Below, one piece after another: positions 13,878-22,080 of a DNA stretch of 64,000 nt. Under the pieces are notes generated by a model. It saw only the letters and a list, made by a program, of their open reading frames with translations, was not told the origin of the DNA and ran no database searches. Source of the DNA: Streptomyces sp. MH60 (lineage in GTDB: Bacteria; Actinomycetota; Actinomycetes; Streptomycetales; Streptomycetaceae); NCBI RefSeq assembly GCF_002939385.1, contig NZ_MULI01000007.1, positions 1-64,000 on the forward strand. Direction: 5' to 3'. Each line of letters begins with the position of its first letter. Position 1 is the stretch's first letter. Both the position numbers and the translations under genes were made by a program.

Positions 13878-16124
13878 GTGAAGGCAGCGGGGCGCTCGGC
13901 GCGGACACGGCTGCGGGACCGCGTCGCCGCGTCCGACCCGGGGCTGTTGCGGCTCACGGCGGGCTTGCGGACGGTGGGCGCCATCGCGCTGACGCTGGGC
14001 GTGCTCGCCGTGTTCGGCGTGGACGTCAAGCATCTGGTGGCCGGTGCCATGGCGGCGATGGTCGCGACGTTCGCCATCCGGGAGAAGGAGCCGGGCCCGC
14101 AGGCCGTCACGCTGGCGCTGGGCCTGCCCGTAGCCCTGGCCTCGGTCTCGCTGAGCACGCTGCTCTCCTCGCGGGTCGTCCTCGGGGACGCCTTCTTCGT
14201 CGTGCTGATCTTCTGCGCGGTCTTCGTCCGCCGGTTCGGCGACCGGGGCACGGCGCTCGGGCTGATCGGCTTCCAGGTCTACTTCGTGTCGCTGTTCGTC
14301 GGTGCGAAGGTCTCCGGGCTGCCGGGGCTGTGGGCCGCCATCGCCGTGGCGTTCGCGTCCAGCGCGGTGGTGCGCTTCGGGGTGGTCCCGGCGACACCCG
14401 CGCGCATCCTGAGTCTGCTGCGGCAGGCCTTCCGCGCCCGGCTGGCCCAGCTGATCGCGACGCAGCTCGATCTGCTGGACGCCGGTCCCGACGACATCGA
14501 CAAGACGCTGGAGCGCCTGCGGGACGGCACCGCGCGCCTGCACGAGACCGCCCTGATGATCCAGTCCCGGCTGGACGAGGGCACGCCCGACGCGTCCACG
14601 GCACGTCTGGTGCAGCGGCGCGTCGCGGACGCCGAGATCGCCGCCGAGCGCCTCGGTCTGCTGCTGCTGACCGCGCGCAGCGCCGAACGGGCGGACACCC
14701 TCACGCTGCACCTGCCGGGCGCGCCGGCCCCCACGGTGGGCCGCTCCCCCGCGCCCGGCGAGGCCACGGAGACCCTGCGCCGCGATCTCACGGCGCTGCG
14801 CACCCTGGTGCTGCGGCCGCCCGCGGAGGCGCGCGGCACGGCGCTGTCCCACCTGCGCAACCGGCTGCTCGGCTACCGCGACGAGGAGAACCTGCCCGAG
14901 GCCACCGCGGCCGTCCAGGACGTGTTCCGCGCCATCGGTGAGACGGCGCGCGCGGTCATGGGCCTGAGGATCGCGCTGGACGGGCCGCAGGACGAGTCCG
15001 ACGACTCACCGGCCACCGCCCGTTCCCGGGAGGAGCTGGACGCCGAGGACGCGGCCATCGACGCCGGCGAGGAGGCGGCCGAGGAGGAGGAGCAGACCGG
15101 GCTGCGGCGGCCCACCACGCGGGCCGCGGTGCAGGTGGCCGTGGGGTCCTCGCTGGCGATCGTCGGCGGGGAGTTCCTGTCCTCGCAGCGCTGGTACTGG
15201 GCGGTGCTCACCTGCTGGATCGTCTTCATCAACACCGCCTCCACCGGCGAGATCCTGGTCAAGGGCTACCGCCGGCTGCTCGGCACGGTGCTGGGGGTGG
15301 TGGCGGGCATCGTGCTGGCCGGTCTGGTGGGCAACCACACCTGGACCGCGTTCGGACTGGTGCTGGTGCTGATCTTCGCGATGTTCTACACCGCGCCGCT
15401 GTCCTACACGCTGATGTCGTTCTTCGTCACCGCGATGCTCGGACTGCTGTACACGCTGCTGCACACCTACAGTCTGTCGGTGCTGGTGCTGCGCATCGAG
15501 GAGACGGCGCTCGGCGCGGCCTGCGGCATCGTGGCGGCGGCGCTGGTGCTGCCGATACGCACGGACCGGCGTACGAACGAACTCCTCGGCACGGTGCTGG
15601 AGCGGCTCACCGATGTGACGGAGGGCGCCGTCGACCAGCTCAGCGGCGGGCCGGAGGCCGACCTGCTGGACACCGCGCGGGAGCTGGACCAGGCGCTGGG
15701 CGACCTGCGGGCCGCCACCCAGCCGCTGACCCATCCGATCACGCCGCTGCGGGCCCGGCGGGACACGGCCCAGTACGTGGTGGCGCTGCTGGAGACCTGC
15801 GCCTATCACGCGCGGTCGCTGGCGGCGACGGCCGAGCTGCTGCCCACCCATCCGTCGATCGCGGCCGACCCGCGGCTGCGCGGCGCGGTGCGGCGCACGG
15901 TGCGCAACATCGAGGCGATCGCCGCCCATGTCGCCGACGAGGAGGCCGTGGCACAGGTGGAGACCGGCCCGAGCATCGCCTCGCTGCTGGAGCCGGACGC
16001 CGCCGGAGTGCCGCGGTACGGCCGCATCACGGGCCGGGTGCTGCGGCACCTGGAGCGGCTGGACGAGGCGGTGGTCGGCCTCGCCCGGCCGTTGGGTGTG
16101 ACCGTCAGGGCGCCGCAGCGCTGA
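13878..16124 (+). CDS. FUSC-family integral membrane protein
   Basis: About 748 residues, with two hydrophobic blocks (about residues 30-165 and 415-560), each with several membrane segments, separated and followed by long helical soluble regions. This matches the FUSC family (aromatic-acid exporter or fusaric-acid-resistance-like). An acidic run around 385-410 precedes the second block. GGGAG at about 13860 serves the GTG at 13878 at a slightly long distance; a GTG at 13866 is the alternative. It converges on the next gene with a 23-base gap. The substrate cannot be deduced. Confidence 0.8.
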   Translation: MKAAGRSARTRLRDRVAASDPGLLRLTAGLRTVGAIALTLGVLAVFGVDVKHLVAGAMAAMVATFAIREKEPGPQAVTLALGLPVALASVSLSTLLSSRVVLGDAFFVVLIFCAVFVRRFGDRGTALGLIGFQVYFVSLFVGAKVSGLPGLWAAIAVAFASSAVVRFGVVPATPARILSLLRQAFRARLAQLIATQLDLLDAGPDDIDKTLERLRDGTARLHETALMIQSRLDEGTPDASTARLVQRRVADAEIAAERLGLLLLTARSAERADTLTLHLPGAPAPTVGRSPAPGEATETLRRDLTALRTLVLRPPAEARGTALSHLRNRLLGYRDEENLPEATAAVQDVFRAIGETARAVMGLRIALDGPQDESDDSPATARSREELDAEDAAIDAGEEAAEEEEQTGLRRPTTRAAVQVAVGSSLAIVGGEFLSSQRWYWAVLTCWIVFINTASTGEILVKGYRRLLGTVLGVVAGIVLAGLVGNHTWTAFGLVLVLIFAMFYTAPLSYTLMSFFVTAMLGLLYTLLHTYSLSVLVLRIEETALGAACGIVAAALVLPIRTDRRTNELLGTVLERLTDVTEGAVDQLSGGPEADLLDTARELDQALGDLRAATQPLTHPITPLRARRDTAQYVVALLETCAYHARSLAATAELLPTHPSIAADPRLRGAVRRTVRNIEAIAAHVADEEAVAQVETGPSIASLLEPDAAGVPRYGRITGRVLRHLERLDEAVVGLARPLGVTVRAPQR

Positions 16125-16147
16125 CGGGGCCACCGGGCTGGTGGGGG

Positions 16148-16582
16148 TCAGAAGTCGCTGGGCAGACCGCTCGCCTCGGCGATGCCGCGCAGTTCCTCGT
16201 TCTGCTGGTGGCGTTCCTTGAGGTAGTCGGCGATCTCGCCGAGGCGCTCGGGGTCGGAGGCGGTGGCCGCGTCGGTGACGACCCGGACCGGTCCGGTCTC
16301 GTCGGTGTCGATCTCGACGACCTCGTTGTCGAGACGTCCGGTGACGGCGGTGGCGATGACGAGGGCGGCCTCGTCCCTGATCTCCTGGGGCAGCGCCTCG
16401 GCGTTGTCCCCGTCCAGGGAGAAGTCGATGGTCGGCATCTGCTGCTCGTCGATCGCCTGGAGGACCGGTTCCACCACGCTGAGCAGCAGCTGGTAGTCGT
16501 CGTTCGGCATGCGAACGCGCAGGAGGTCGAGGTAGACGTCCACGGGACGTCCGTCCGGCGGAGGAATCTCGTGTTCGTTCAT
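16148..16582 (-). CDS. Acidic conserved hypothetical protein
   Basis: A 144-residue soluble, strongly acidic protein starting MNEHEIPPPDGRPVD. The ATG at 16582 is chosen because upstream sequence in the same frame is low-complexity and overlaps the neighbouring gene. No family is recognised. The helical C-terminus (EIADYLKERHQQNEEL) might mediate protein contacts. It lies 28 bases downstream of the DUF1206 gene on the same strand and could be co-transcribed with it. Confidence 0.6.
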   Translation of the reverse strand: MNEHEIPPPDGRPVDVYLDLLRVRMPNDDYQLLLSVVEPVLQAIDEQQMPTIDFSLDGDNAEALPQEIRDEAALVIATAVTGRLDNEVVEIDTDETGPVRVVTDAATASDPERLGEIADYLKERHQQNEELRGIAEASGLPSDF

Positions 16583-16610
16583 TCGCCCCGTGTTCCCCGT
16601 GCCGGGCCGC

Positions 16611-17444
16611 TCAGACCCTCCGCCAGCGGGCGAGCGCGAAGGAGAAGACGCCGAACAGCACCAGTCCCGCGGCGACACAGGCCAGCAGCCAGGGGCCGAG
16701 GGAGGTGTCGGCGAAGGAGCGCAGGGTGTCGTCCAGTCCCTTCGCCCGGTCGGGTGCGTAGTCGACGGCGGCCCGTACGGCGAAGGCCCCCGCCACGGCG
16801 AACACGATGCCGCGGGCCGTTCCGCCGCCGACGCCGGTGACGTCGACCAGCAGCCGGGCCCGGGGGCTGAGCCCGCCGGGCTTCAGCTTCTTGCGGTAGG
16901 TGCGGCGCAGCGCCTGTACGGCGATCACCACCCCGGCGACGACGATCGCGGCGCCGGCGACGCCCACGAGCCACCGGCCGGCGGGCATCTCCATCACCCG
17001 GGCCGTGACGTCCCGGGACTGCCGGTCGCTGGAGCCGCTGCCGCCGGCTCCGGCCGCGAAGGCCAGGACGGAGTAGGCGACGAACGCGTAGAAGACGCAG
17101 CGGGCGGCGGCGGGCAGGCGCTTCTTCGCCGTGTGCCCGTCCTTGCCGGTGACTCCGAAGAGCGCCTCGGACAGCCTCCACAGGGCCATTCCGACGAGTC
17201 CGGCACCGAGCGCCCACAGCAGCACCGCGCCGAACGGCCGGTCCGACAGCTCGGCCAGGGCGCCGCCCCGGTCCGCCTGCCGGTCTCCGCTGCCGAAGGC
17301 GATCCGCAGGGCCAGGATCCCGACCAGCAGGTAGATGACACCGCGAGCGGTGAGCCCCGCCCGGGCGGCCCCCTCGGCCGCCGATCCGTTCGCGGCCCGC
17401 CGGGCGTGGCCTCGGCCGGTACGTGCCAGGACGCGTGCGTTCAT
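16611..17444 (-). CDS. DUF1206-type membrane protein
   Basis: A 277-residue integral membrane protein with three copies of a two-helix unit. Each unit begins near an ARG motif: TARGVIYLLVG (about 34), AARCVFYAFVA (about 115) and TARGIVFAVAG (about 210). Six membrane segments are expected. This threefold layout is typical of DUF1206, whose function is unknown. The ATG at 17444 follows a GGGAGGGGAGG-type site. A strong hairpin at 17510-17558 separates it from the upstream sigma-factor operon, so it probably has its own transcript. Confidence 0.8.
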   Translation of the reverse strand: MNARVLARTGRGHARRAANGSAAEGAARAGLTARGVIYLLVGILALRIAFGSGDRQADRGGALAELSDRPFGAVLLWALGAGLVGMALWRLSEALFGVTGKDGHTAKKRLPAAARCVFYAFVAYSVLAFAAGAGGSGSSDRQSRDVTARVMEMPAGRWLVGVAGAAIVVAGVVIAVQALRRTYRKKLKPGGLSPRARLLVDVTGVGGGTARGIVFAVAGAFAVRAAVDYAPDRAKGLDDTLRSFADTSLGPWLLACVAAGLVLFGVFSFALARWRRV

Positions 17445-17509
17445 GTGGACCTCCCCTCCCGGACTTCCGCATGCCCCGGCATCGGCCCCGCACACCGGGG
17501 TGCCGGTGG

Positions 17510-17558
17510 ACGGACGACCGCCCGTACACCGACTGGTGGTGTACGGGCGGTCGTCCGT
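17510..17558. terminator. Perfect 21-bp hairpin between minus-strand operons
   Basis: The arms at 17510-17530 and 17538-17558 are perfect reverse complements around a 7-base loop (GACTGGT). The hairpin lies after the DUF5133 stop (17582) and before the DUF1206 start (17444). No T-run follows on either strand. It probably ends the sigma-factor operon; a protein-binding role is less likely. Confidence 0.75.
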
Positions 17559-17581
17559 GGTGCCCCTGGCCGTTCCTCGCG

Positions 17582-17833
17582 TCAGTCCGCCACTCCCGCG
17601 TGCGCGCCACCGGGTACGGGCTCCGGTGCCGGTGCCGACGCGTCCGCGAGCCGGCGCCGGGCGGTCTCCAGGGCCCGCCGCACATCACGGGTACCGGTGG
17701 ACACGCACAGCGTGTACTCCAGGTCCCGGGTCCGCGGGCCCGGCCGGCCCGTCTCGTCGGCGGGCTCGTTCGCCGCGGCGGCCTCGTACTCCGCCAGGAG
17801 TCTGCGCAGCACCGCGGGGTGTGGCATCAGCAT
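17582..17833 (-). CDS. DUF5133-type small protein
   Basis: An 83-residue protein starting MLMPHPAVLRRLLAEYEA and containing YTLCVSTGTRD, both characteristic of the actinobacterial DUF5133 family of unknown function. The ATG at 17833 has GGGAGGG about nine bases upstream. An in-frame ATG at 17911 overlapping the sigma stop (TGATG) would add 26 low-complexity Gly/Asn/Thr residues and cannot be excluded. It is the third gene of a minus-strand operon after the anti-sigma kinase and sigma factor. Confidence 0.7.
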   Translation of the reverse strand: MLMPHPAVLRRLLAEYEAAAANEPADETGRPGPRTRDLEYTLCVSTGTRDVRRALETARRRLADASAPAPEPVPGGAHAGVAD

Positions 17834-17910
17834 CCGTCCGTCCCTCCCTGTGTTCCCTGCGTTCCCGGTGTTGCCGGTCCCGTCGTCCGGCTCGTCGTCC
17901 CGTCGGCCCA

Positions 17911-18783
17911 TCAGGGCCGCGCCGGGTGGTGGCCGGAGCGGGTGTGCTGTCCCAGCGCCTCGTCGCGGACACGGGCACAGCTGCGGCTGATGAGCCGCGA
18001 GACGTGCATCTGCGAGATGCCCAGGCAGTCGGCGATCCGGCTCTGCGTCATGTCCTCGAAGAAGCGCATGTAGAGGATGGCGCGCTCCCGCTCGGGCAGC
18101 CTGCGCAGCCCCTCCTTGGCGGACTCGCGGTCGATCACGGTCTCGTACGAGGCGTCGGCCGCGCCGAGGGTGTCCGCGAGGCTGTAGCCGTCGTCGCCGG
18201 CCGACAGCTCGGCGTCCAGCGACAGGGTGCTGAAGCTCTCCAGCGCCTCCATGCCGGCGCCGACCTCGTCCTCGGTCAGCCCGGTGTGGGCGGCCAGGGC
18301 GGCCACCGAGGGTTCGGGACTGCCCGGGCTCTGGGCGAGTTCCCGGCGGGCGACGCGCACCTTGTTGCGCAGTTCCTGGACCCGGCGGGGCACCCTCAGG
18401 GCCCACATCCGGTCGCGGAAGTGGCGCTTGACCTCACCGGTGATGGTGGGCACGGCGTAGCTCTCGAAGGCCCCGCGCTCCGGGTCGAAGCGGTCGATGG
18501 CCTTGACCAGGCCGAGCGCCGCGACCTGGCGGAGATCCTCGATGGACTCCCCGCGGTCCCGGAACCGCCCGGCGATCCGGTGGGCCATGGGCAGCCAGGC
18601 CGTGACGAGTTCGTCGCGGACGGCGTCACGCTCGGGTCCGTCGGCCAGCCCCGCGAGGCGGCCGAAGAGGGCCATGGTGTCGGGAGCGTCGTCGTGCCGA
18701 CGGCGGGCGGAAGCGTTCGAGGGGTCGGCGGACTGGGTGGACTGGGGGGTATCGGGACGGATGGTGGGCGTTTCTATGAGCAT
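17911..18783 (-). CDS. SigB/SigF-family RNA polymerase sigma factor
   Basis: A 290-residue group 3 sigma factor. Region 2 includes EDLRQVAALGLVKAIDRFDP (residues about 83-102), region 3 lies around 160-200, and region 4 ends with the helix-turn-helix SRIADCLGISQMHVSRLISR (about 255-275). Family members direct osmotic, oxidative or developmental stress genes and are held by an RsbW-like kinase. The ATG at 18783 has AGGAG nine bases upstream. The anti-sigma candidate is encoded just upstream at 18967-19425. Proximity to a HAMP kinase and stressosome block recalls the sigM neighbourhood of S. coelicolor, from memory. Confidence 0.92.
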   Translation of the reverse strand: MLIETPTIRPDTPQSTQSADPSNASARRRHDDAPDTMALFGRLAGLADGPERDAVRDELVTAWLPMAHRIAGRFRDRGESIEDLRQVAALGLVKAIDRFDPERGAFESYAVPTITGEVKRHFRDRMWALRVPRRVQELRNKVRVARRELAQSPGSPEPSVAALAAHTGLTEDEVGAGMEALESFSTLSLDAELSAGDDGYSLADTLGAADASYETVIDRESAKEGLRRLPERERAILYMRFFEDMTQSRIADCLGISQMHVSRLISRSCARVRDEALGQHTRSGHHPARP

Positions 18784-18951
18784 GCGGATCCGCTCCTGAA
18801 CGGTGGTCTCAGGGGACTTCCGCGGGAACGGTGCTGTCCGGGGCGCCCAGGCACACCCGGGGCACCGAAGCAGCCGTACCGCTCCCGCTGCTGCGCCTCC
18901 GGTCCGAAGCACGAATCTGCGACTGCCCCTGCCCCGGTGGAACAAACTCCG

Positions 18952-18963
18952 CTTTTCGAAAAG
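18952..18963. promoter_or_regulatory. AT-rich 12-bp palindrome between anti-sigma and sigma genes
   Basis: CTTTTCGAAAAG is a perfect palindrome in very GC-rich DNA, three bases past the anti-sigma stop codon and 168 bases upstream of the sigma start. It could be an operator for a sigma-specific promoter in this 183-base gap. No promoter hexamers are convincing. Confidence 0.35.
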
Positions 18964-18966
18964 TCA

Positions 18967-19425
18967 TCAGGACAGCGGAACGACCACGGTGATGCACTTG
19001 CCTCCGGAGGGAAGATCTGCCACCCGCACCTCGCGGGCCAGCCGGCAGACGATCGGCCAGCCCCGGCCGCCGAGGCGTCCGCGGCCCCGGTCGTCCGTGG
19101 CGGGCACCGCCACCGGCAGGTCGTGGCTGCGGTCGCACACCGACAGGCGCACGCCCGGCCGCACGCCGGGCCCCACGACGTCGACCCGGAAGTCGGTGAC
19201 GCCGCCGCCGTGCAGGATGGCGTTGGTGGTCAGCTCCGAGGCGACGAGCACGGCGTCCGACAGGGCGCCCGCGTCGCACGACGCGCCGCCGCGGGTGCCG
19301 GGGCAGTCGGTGACGGCCCGTTCGACCGCCCTGCGTGCGTCGGCCGGCCTGCAGGGCCGGTTCCGGCGGCGGGTGCTCCCGCCGCGCTGTTCGACAGCGG
19401 GTTGAGTCGTGTCCCTGTCACGCAT
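18967..19425 (-). CDS. RsbW-like anti-sigma kinase (GHKL ATPase)
   Basis: A 152-residue ATPase domain with N-box VASELTTNAILHGGG (residues about 65-80) and a G2-like GRGRLGGRGWPIV. The G1 box reads VCDRSHD rather than the DxGxG form, so it is degenerate. Serine kinases of this type bind a SigB-family sigma factor and phosphorylate its STAS antagonist. The ATG at 19425 follows GGGAG. It is the first gene of the operon with the sigma factor at 17911-18783, its probable partner; the STAS protein at 7017 is a possible antagonist. Confidence 0.85.
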   Translation of the reverse strand: MRDRDTTQPAVEQRGGSTRRRNRPCRPADARRAVERAVTDCPGTRGGASCDAGALSDAVLVASELTTNAILHGGGVTDFRVDVVGPGVRPGVRLSVCDRSHDLPVAVPATDDRGRGRLGGRGWPIVCRLAREVRVADLPSGGKCITVVVPLS

Positions 19426-19579
19426 CCGTCAGCTCCCTGGTCGGTGGGACGGTCCGGTCGGGCCGTGCGCGCGCCGCGGCCTCGTCACTGTCGGCTGACC
19501 TCTGCCGGTACGGGCAAACCTCCGGTCCTCCGTGTGGCCCGGGAGCCATCCGGGCGCCCAGCGGGGGTACGCGGAGTGC

Positions 19580-19795
19580 ATGACGGATGTTGTGGACTCG
19601 GACGAACTGCTGCGCCGGATGCACCGCGCGAGGGCCTGCGCGCTGGAGGAGGGGCGGAGCTGGCGGGCGCGCAGCGAGGAGCTGCGGTCGACCGACCCGG
19701 AGGCCTCGCGGGAGGCGGCCGTGCGGACGGTGGCGTACGAGGCCGTCCTGCGGGTGCTCGACGAGGTGCTGACCCCGGGGCGGAACGCTCGGTGA
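19580..19795 (+). CDS. Small charged hypothetical protein
   Basis: A 71-residue, mostly helical, charged protein starting MTDVVDSDELLRRMHRARAC. The ATG at 19580 has GCGGAG five bases upstream. Coding bias is good, but no family is recognised. It is transcribed divergently from the anti-sigma kinase across a 154-base gap in which GGGTAC (19565-19570) lacks a matching -35. Confidence 0.5.
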   Translation: MTDVVDSDELLRRMHRARACALEEGRSWRARSEELRSTDPEASREAAVRTVAYEAVLRVLDEVLTPGRNAR

Positions 19796-19844
19796 GGGGC
19801 CGCGGGACGGATTGACGCGGCGCCGGACGGGAAACCGGGTCGGC

Positions 19845-21323
19845 ATGACAGCCGATCACAGCCGAGCACCGGTCCTGGAAGCCCTCGTCGAGTACCGCCG
19901 TGAGGGGCGGCTGTCGTTCACGCCGCCGGGGCACAAGCAGGCGCGCGGGGCGGACCCCGCGGTGCGCGAGGTGCTGGGCGACGCCGTGTTCCACGGCGAT
20001 GTGCTGGCGACGGCCGGACTCGACGACCGGCTCACCCGGGGCCGGGTGCTGCAGCGCGCCCAGGAGCTGATGGCGGACGCCGTCCACGCCGATCACACGT
20101 TCTTCTCGACGTGCGGGAGTTCCCTGTCGGTGAAGGCGGCGATGCTGGCGGTCGCGGGGCCGCACGAGAAGCTGCTGATCGGCCGGGACGCCCACAAGTC
20201 CGTGGTCTCGGGGCTGATCCTGTCCGGCATCGAGCCGGTGTGGGTGGAACCGCTCTGGGACGCGGAGCGGCATCTGGCCCACCCGCCGTCCGCCGAGGCG
20301 TTCGAGGAGGCCTTCGCCGCCCACCCCGACGCCAAGGGCGCCCTGGTCACCAGTCCGACGCCGTACGGCGCGAGCGCCGATCTGCGGGCCGTCGCCCAGG
20401 TCTGCCACCGGCGTTCGGTGCCGCTGATCGTGGACGAGGCGTGGGGGGCGCACCTGCCCTTCCACCCCGATCTGCCGTCCTGGGCGATGGACGCGGGCGC
20501 CGACATCTGCGTGACCAGCATCCACAAGATGGGCAGCGGTCTGGAGCAGGGCTCGGTGTTCCATCTGCGCGGCGACCTGGTGCCGCCCAAGCTCCTCGGC
20601 ATGCGCGCCGACCTGCTGAGCACCACGAGCCCCTCGGTACTGATCTTCGCCGGCCTCGACGGCTGGCGCCGCCAGATGGCGCTCGGCGGGCAGGAGCTGA
20701 TGGGCGGGGCGCTGGAACTGGCGGCCGACGTGCGCGCGGCGATCGAGGAGATCGGCGGCATGCACGTCAACGACCGGGACGACTTCTGCGGCCCCGGGGC
20801 GGCCCACGGCTTCGATCCGCTGCCGGTCGTCATCGACCTCGACGGGCTCGGCATCTCGGGCTTCCAGGCGGCGGACTGGCTGCGGGAGAACCGCGGCGTG
20901 ATCGCCCACATCACCGACCACCGCCGCATCGGCGCGCAGATCACCCACGGCGACGACCGGGAGACCGCCGACGAGCTGCTCACCGCGCTCAAGGACCTCG
21001 CCCGCGCCGCCCCCGGCCTCGCCCCCGCTCCGCGGGTCGAGGTGCCGTCGCCGGCCGAGTTGCGGATGCCGCAGGTGTGCCTGCCCCGGGACGCGTTCTT
21101 CGGGCCCACCGAGGACGTGCCCCTGGACCGGGCCGCCGGCCGGGTCGCGGCGGAGATGATCACGCCGTATCCGCCGGGCATTCCGGCCGTGCTGCCGGGT
21201 GAGCGGCTGGCCGAGCCGGTCCTGCGCTATCTGCGCGGCGGCCTGGAGGCCGGGATGTACCTCCCCGACCCGACCGATCCGGCACTGGAGACGGTCCGGG
21301 TCGTCGCGGAGCACGGCGCGTGA
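19845..21323 (+). CDS. Orn/Lys/Arg decarboxylase-family PLP enzyme
   Basis: A 492-residue fold-type I PLP protein. TSIHKMGSGLEQGS carries the Schiff-base lysine (Lys228), and PLSFTPPGHKQ-like sequence (RLSFTPPGHKQARG) at the N-terminus is characteristic of the family. The wing domain of inducible enterobacterial enzymes is absent, as in shorter biosynthetic forms. Members decarboxylate lysine, arginine or ornithine to polyamine precursors; the substrate is not resolved here. The ATG at 19845 is preferred over a GTG/ATG further upstream because alignment with the family begins near MTADHSRAPVLEAL. Confidence 0.88.
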   Translation: MTADHSRAPVLEALVEYRREGRLSFTPPGHKQARGADPAVREVLGDAVFHGDVLATAGLDDRLTRGRVLQRAQELMADAVHADHTFFSTCGSSLSVKAAMLAVAGPHEKLLIGRDAHKSVVSGLILSGIEPVWVEPLWDAERHLAHPPSAEAFEEAFAAHPDAKGALVTSPTPYGASADLRAVAQVCHRRSVPLIVDEAWGAHLPFHPDLPSWAMDAGADICVTSIHKMGSGLEQGSVFHLRGDLVPPKLLGMRADLLSTTSPSVLIFAGLDGWRRQMALGGQELMGGALELAADVRAAIEEIGGMHVNDRDDFCGPGAAHGFDPLPVVIDLDGLGISGFQAADWLRENRGVIAHITDHRRIGAQITHGDDRETADELLTALKDLARAAPGLAPAPRVEVPSPAELRMPQVCLPRDAFFGPTEDVPLDRAAGRVAAEMITPYPPGIPAVLPGERLAEPVLRYLRGGLEAGMYLPDPTDPALETVRVVAEHGA

Positions 21324-21385
21324 GACGGATCACGTGGCGGGGGGCCGGTTTCGCGGAACGACCCGAGATGGTTTAGCGTTCATCC

Positions 21386-21472
21386 ATACGTGGCGACGGA
21401 GTCGACCGAAACGTCCTCCGCGGTCACCGCTTACGGCCCTGGCCGGCCTCCCCCGTCCGGCCAGGGCTTTTT
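21386..21472 (+). ncRNA. Candidate small RNA or attenuated leader
   Basis: A -10-like TAGCGT at 21374-21379 would start a transcript near 21386, and an 11-bp perfect hairpin with five Ts ends it at 21472, giving about 87 nucleotides. The loop is C-rich (CCTCCCCCGT). A short frame from a GTG at 21390 runs through the terminator and is probably not translated. It could be an independent sRNA or a leader controlling the Crp-like gene at 21618. The C-rich loop recalls 6C RNA, but only one such hairpin is evident. Confidence 0.4.
21436..21472 (+). terminator. Canonical intrinsic terminator
   Basis: GCCCTGGCCGG (21436-21446) and CCGGCCAGGGC (21457-21467) pair perfectly around a 10-base loop, followed by TTTTT (21468-21472). 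A T-tailed terminator of this quality is uncommon in Streptomyces. Confidence 0.85.
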
Positions 21473-21617
21473 CATGTCCTCGCGCTCCCGTCCCCGGTTC
21501 CGGCACGGAATCCGTACGGGATCCCGCCGTCCGCCGAGGTGCTCAGTGCGGCGACAGCGACTGAAATGGGCATAGGGAAAGACCCGGAACCGAATCGCCG
21601 GCGAGGAGTCCCCTGCC

Positions 21618-22073
21618 ATGACCAAAGCGATCAAACTCCTGACCGCCCTGCCCCTCCCCCAGCGTGAGCGGCTGATGAGGCTCGCCCGGGAGGTCTCCTT
21701 CCCGGAGGACGACCGGATCTTCGAGGCGGGGGGCAGGGCGGACCGCTTCTGGGTCATCCGCTCCGGCGCGGTCTCCCTGACCCAGCAGGTGACGTCCTTG
21801 CAGCGGGTCACGGTCGCCAGTCTCGGCGTCGGCGACCTGCTCGGCTGGTCCTGGCTGTTCCCGCCCTACGAGTGGGACTTCGGCGCCGAGGCGTTCAGCC
21901 CGGTGCGCGCCTACGAGTTCGACGCGGCCGCGGTGCTCGACCTGTGCGAGGAGGACCCGTCGCTGGGCATCGTGCTGGTGCGCTCGGTCGCGGAGATCCT
22001 CGCCCACCGGCTGGAGTCCACCAGGGGCCGGCTCATGGAGCACTACGCGATGCACGGACGCGGCTCCCTGTGA
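21618..22073 (+). CDS. Crp/Fnr-type cyclic-nucleotide-binding-fold protein without HTH
   Basis: A 151-residue protein made almost entirely of a cNMP-binding beta barrel (residues about 10-125). It ends after the dimer-type helix SVAEILAHRLESTRGRL and has no DNA-binding domain, so it is not a classical Crp regulator. The phosphate-binding cassette is weak (GVGDLLGWSWLFPPYEW instead of a GE...RxA motif), so ligand binding is uncertain. The ATG at 21618 follows GAGGAG. Converges on the MFS gene with 7 bases between stops. Confidence 0.8.
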   Translation: MTKAIKLLTALPLPQRERLMRLAREVSFPEDDRIFEAGGRADRFWVIRSGAVSLTQQVTSLQRVTVASLGVGDLLGWSWLFPPYEWDFGAEAFSPVRAYEFDAAAVLDLCEEDPSLGIVLVRSVAEILAHRLESTRGRLMEHYAMHGRGSL

Positions 22074-22080
22074 GGCGCGG

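Larger units (their letters stand above)
21324..21617. other. Intergenic region with a candidate small RNA
   Basis: No protein gene is called between the decarboxylase and the Crp-like gene. It holds a promoter-like pair (TTCGCG 21350-21355, TAGCGT 21374-21379, 18-base spacing), a strong T-rich terminator (21436-21472), and a further 145 bases before the next ATG with nothing else recognised. Confidence 0.6.

Noticed and set aside
19565..19570. GGGTAC ahead of the small gene at 19580 as a SigB -10
   Set aside because: No GNNTN element lies 14-16 bases upstream and it would leave almost no leader before the ATG.
21386..21472. 6C RNA homologue
   Set aside because: Only one C-rich loop hairpin is visible and the expected neighbour genes are absent; listed only as a generic sRNA candidate.
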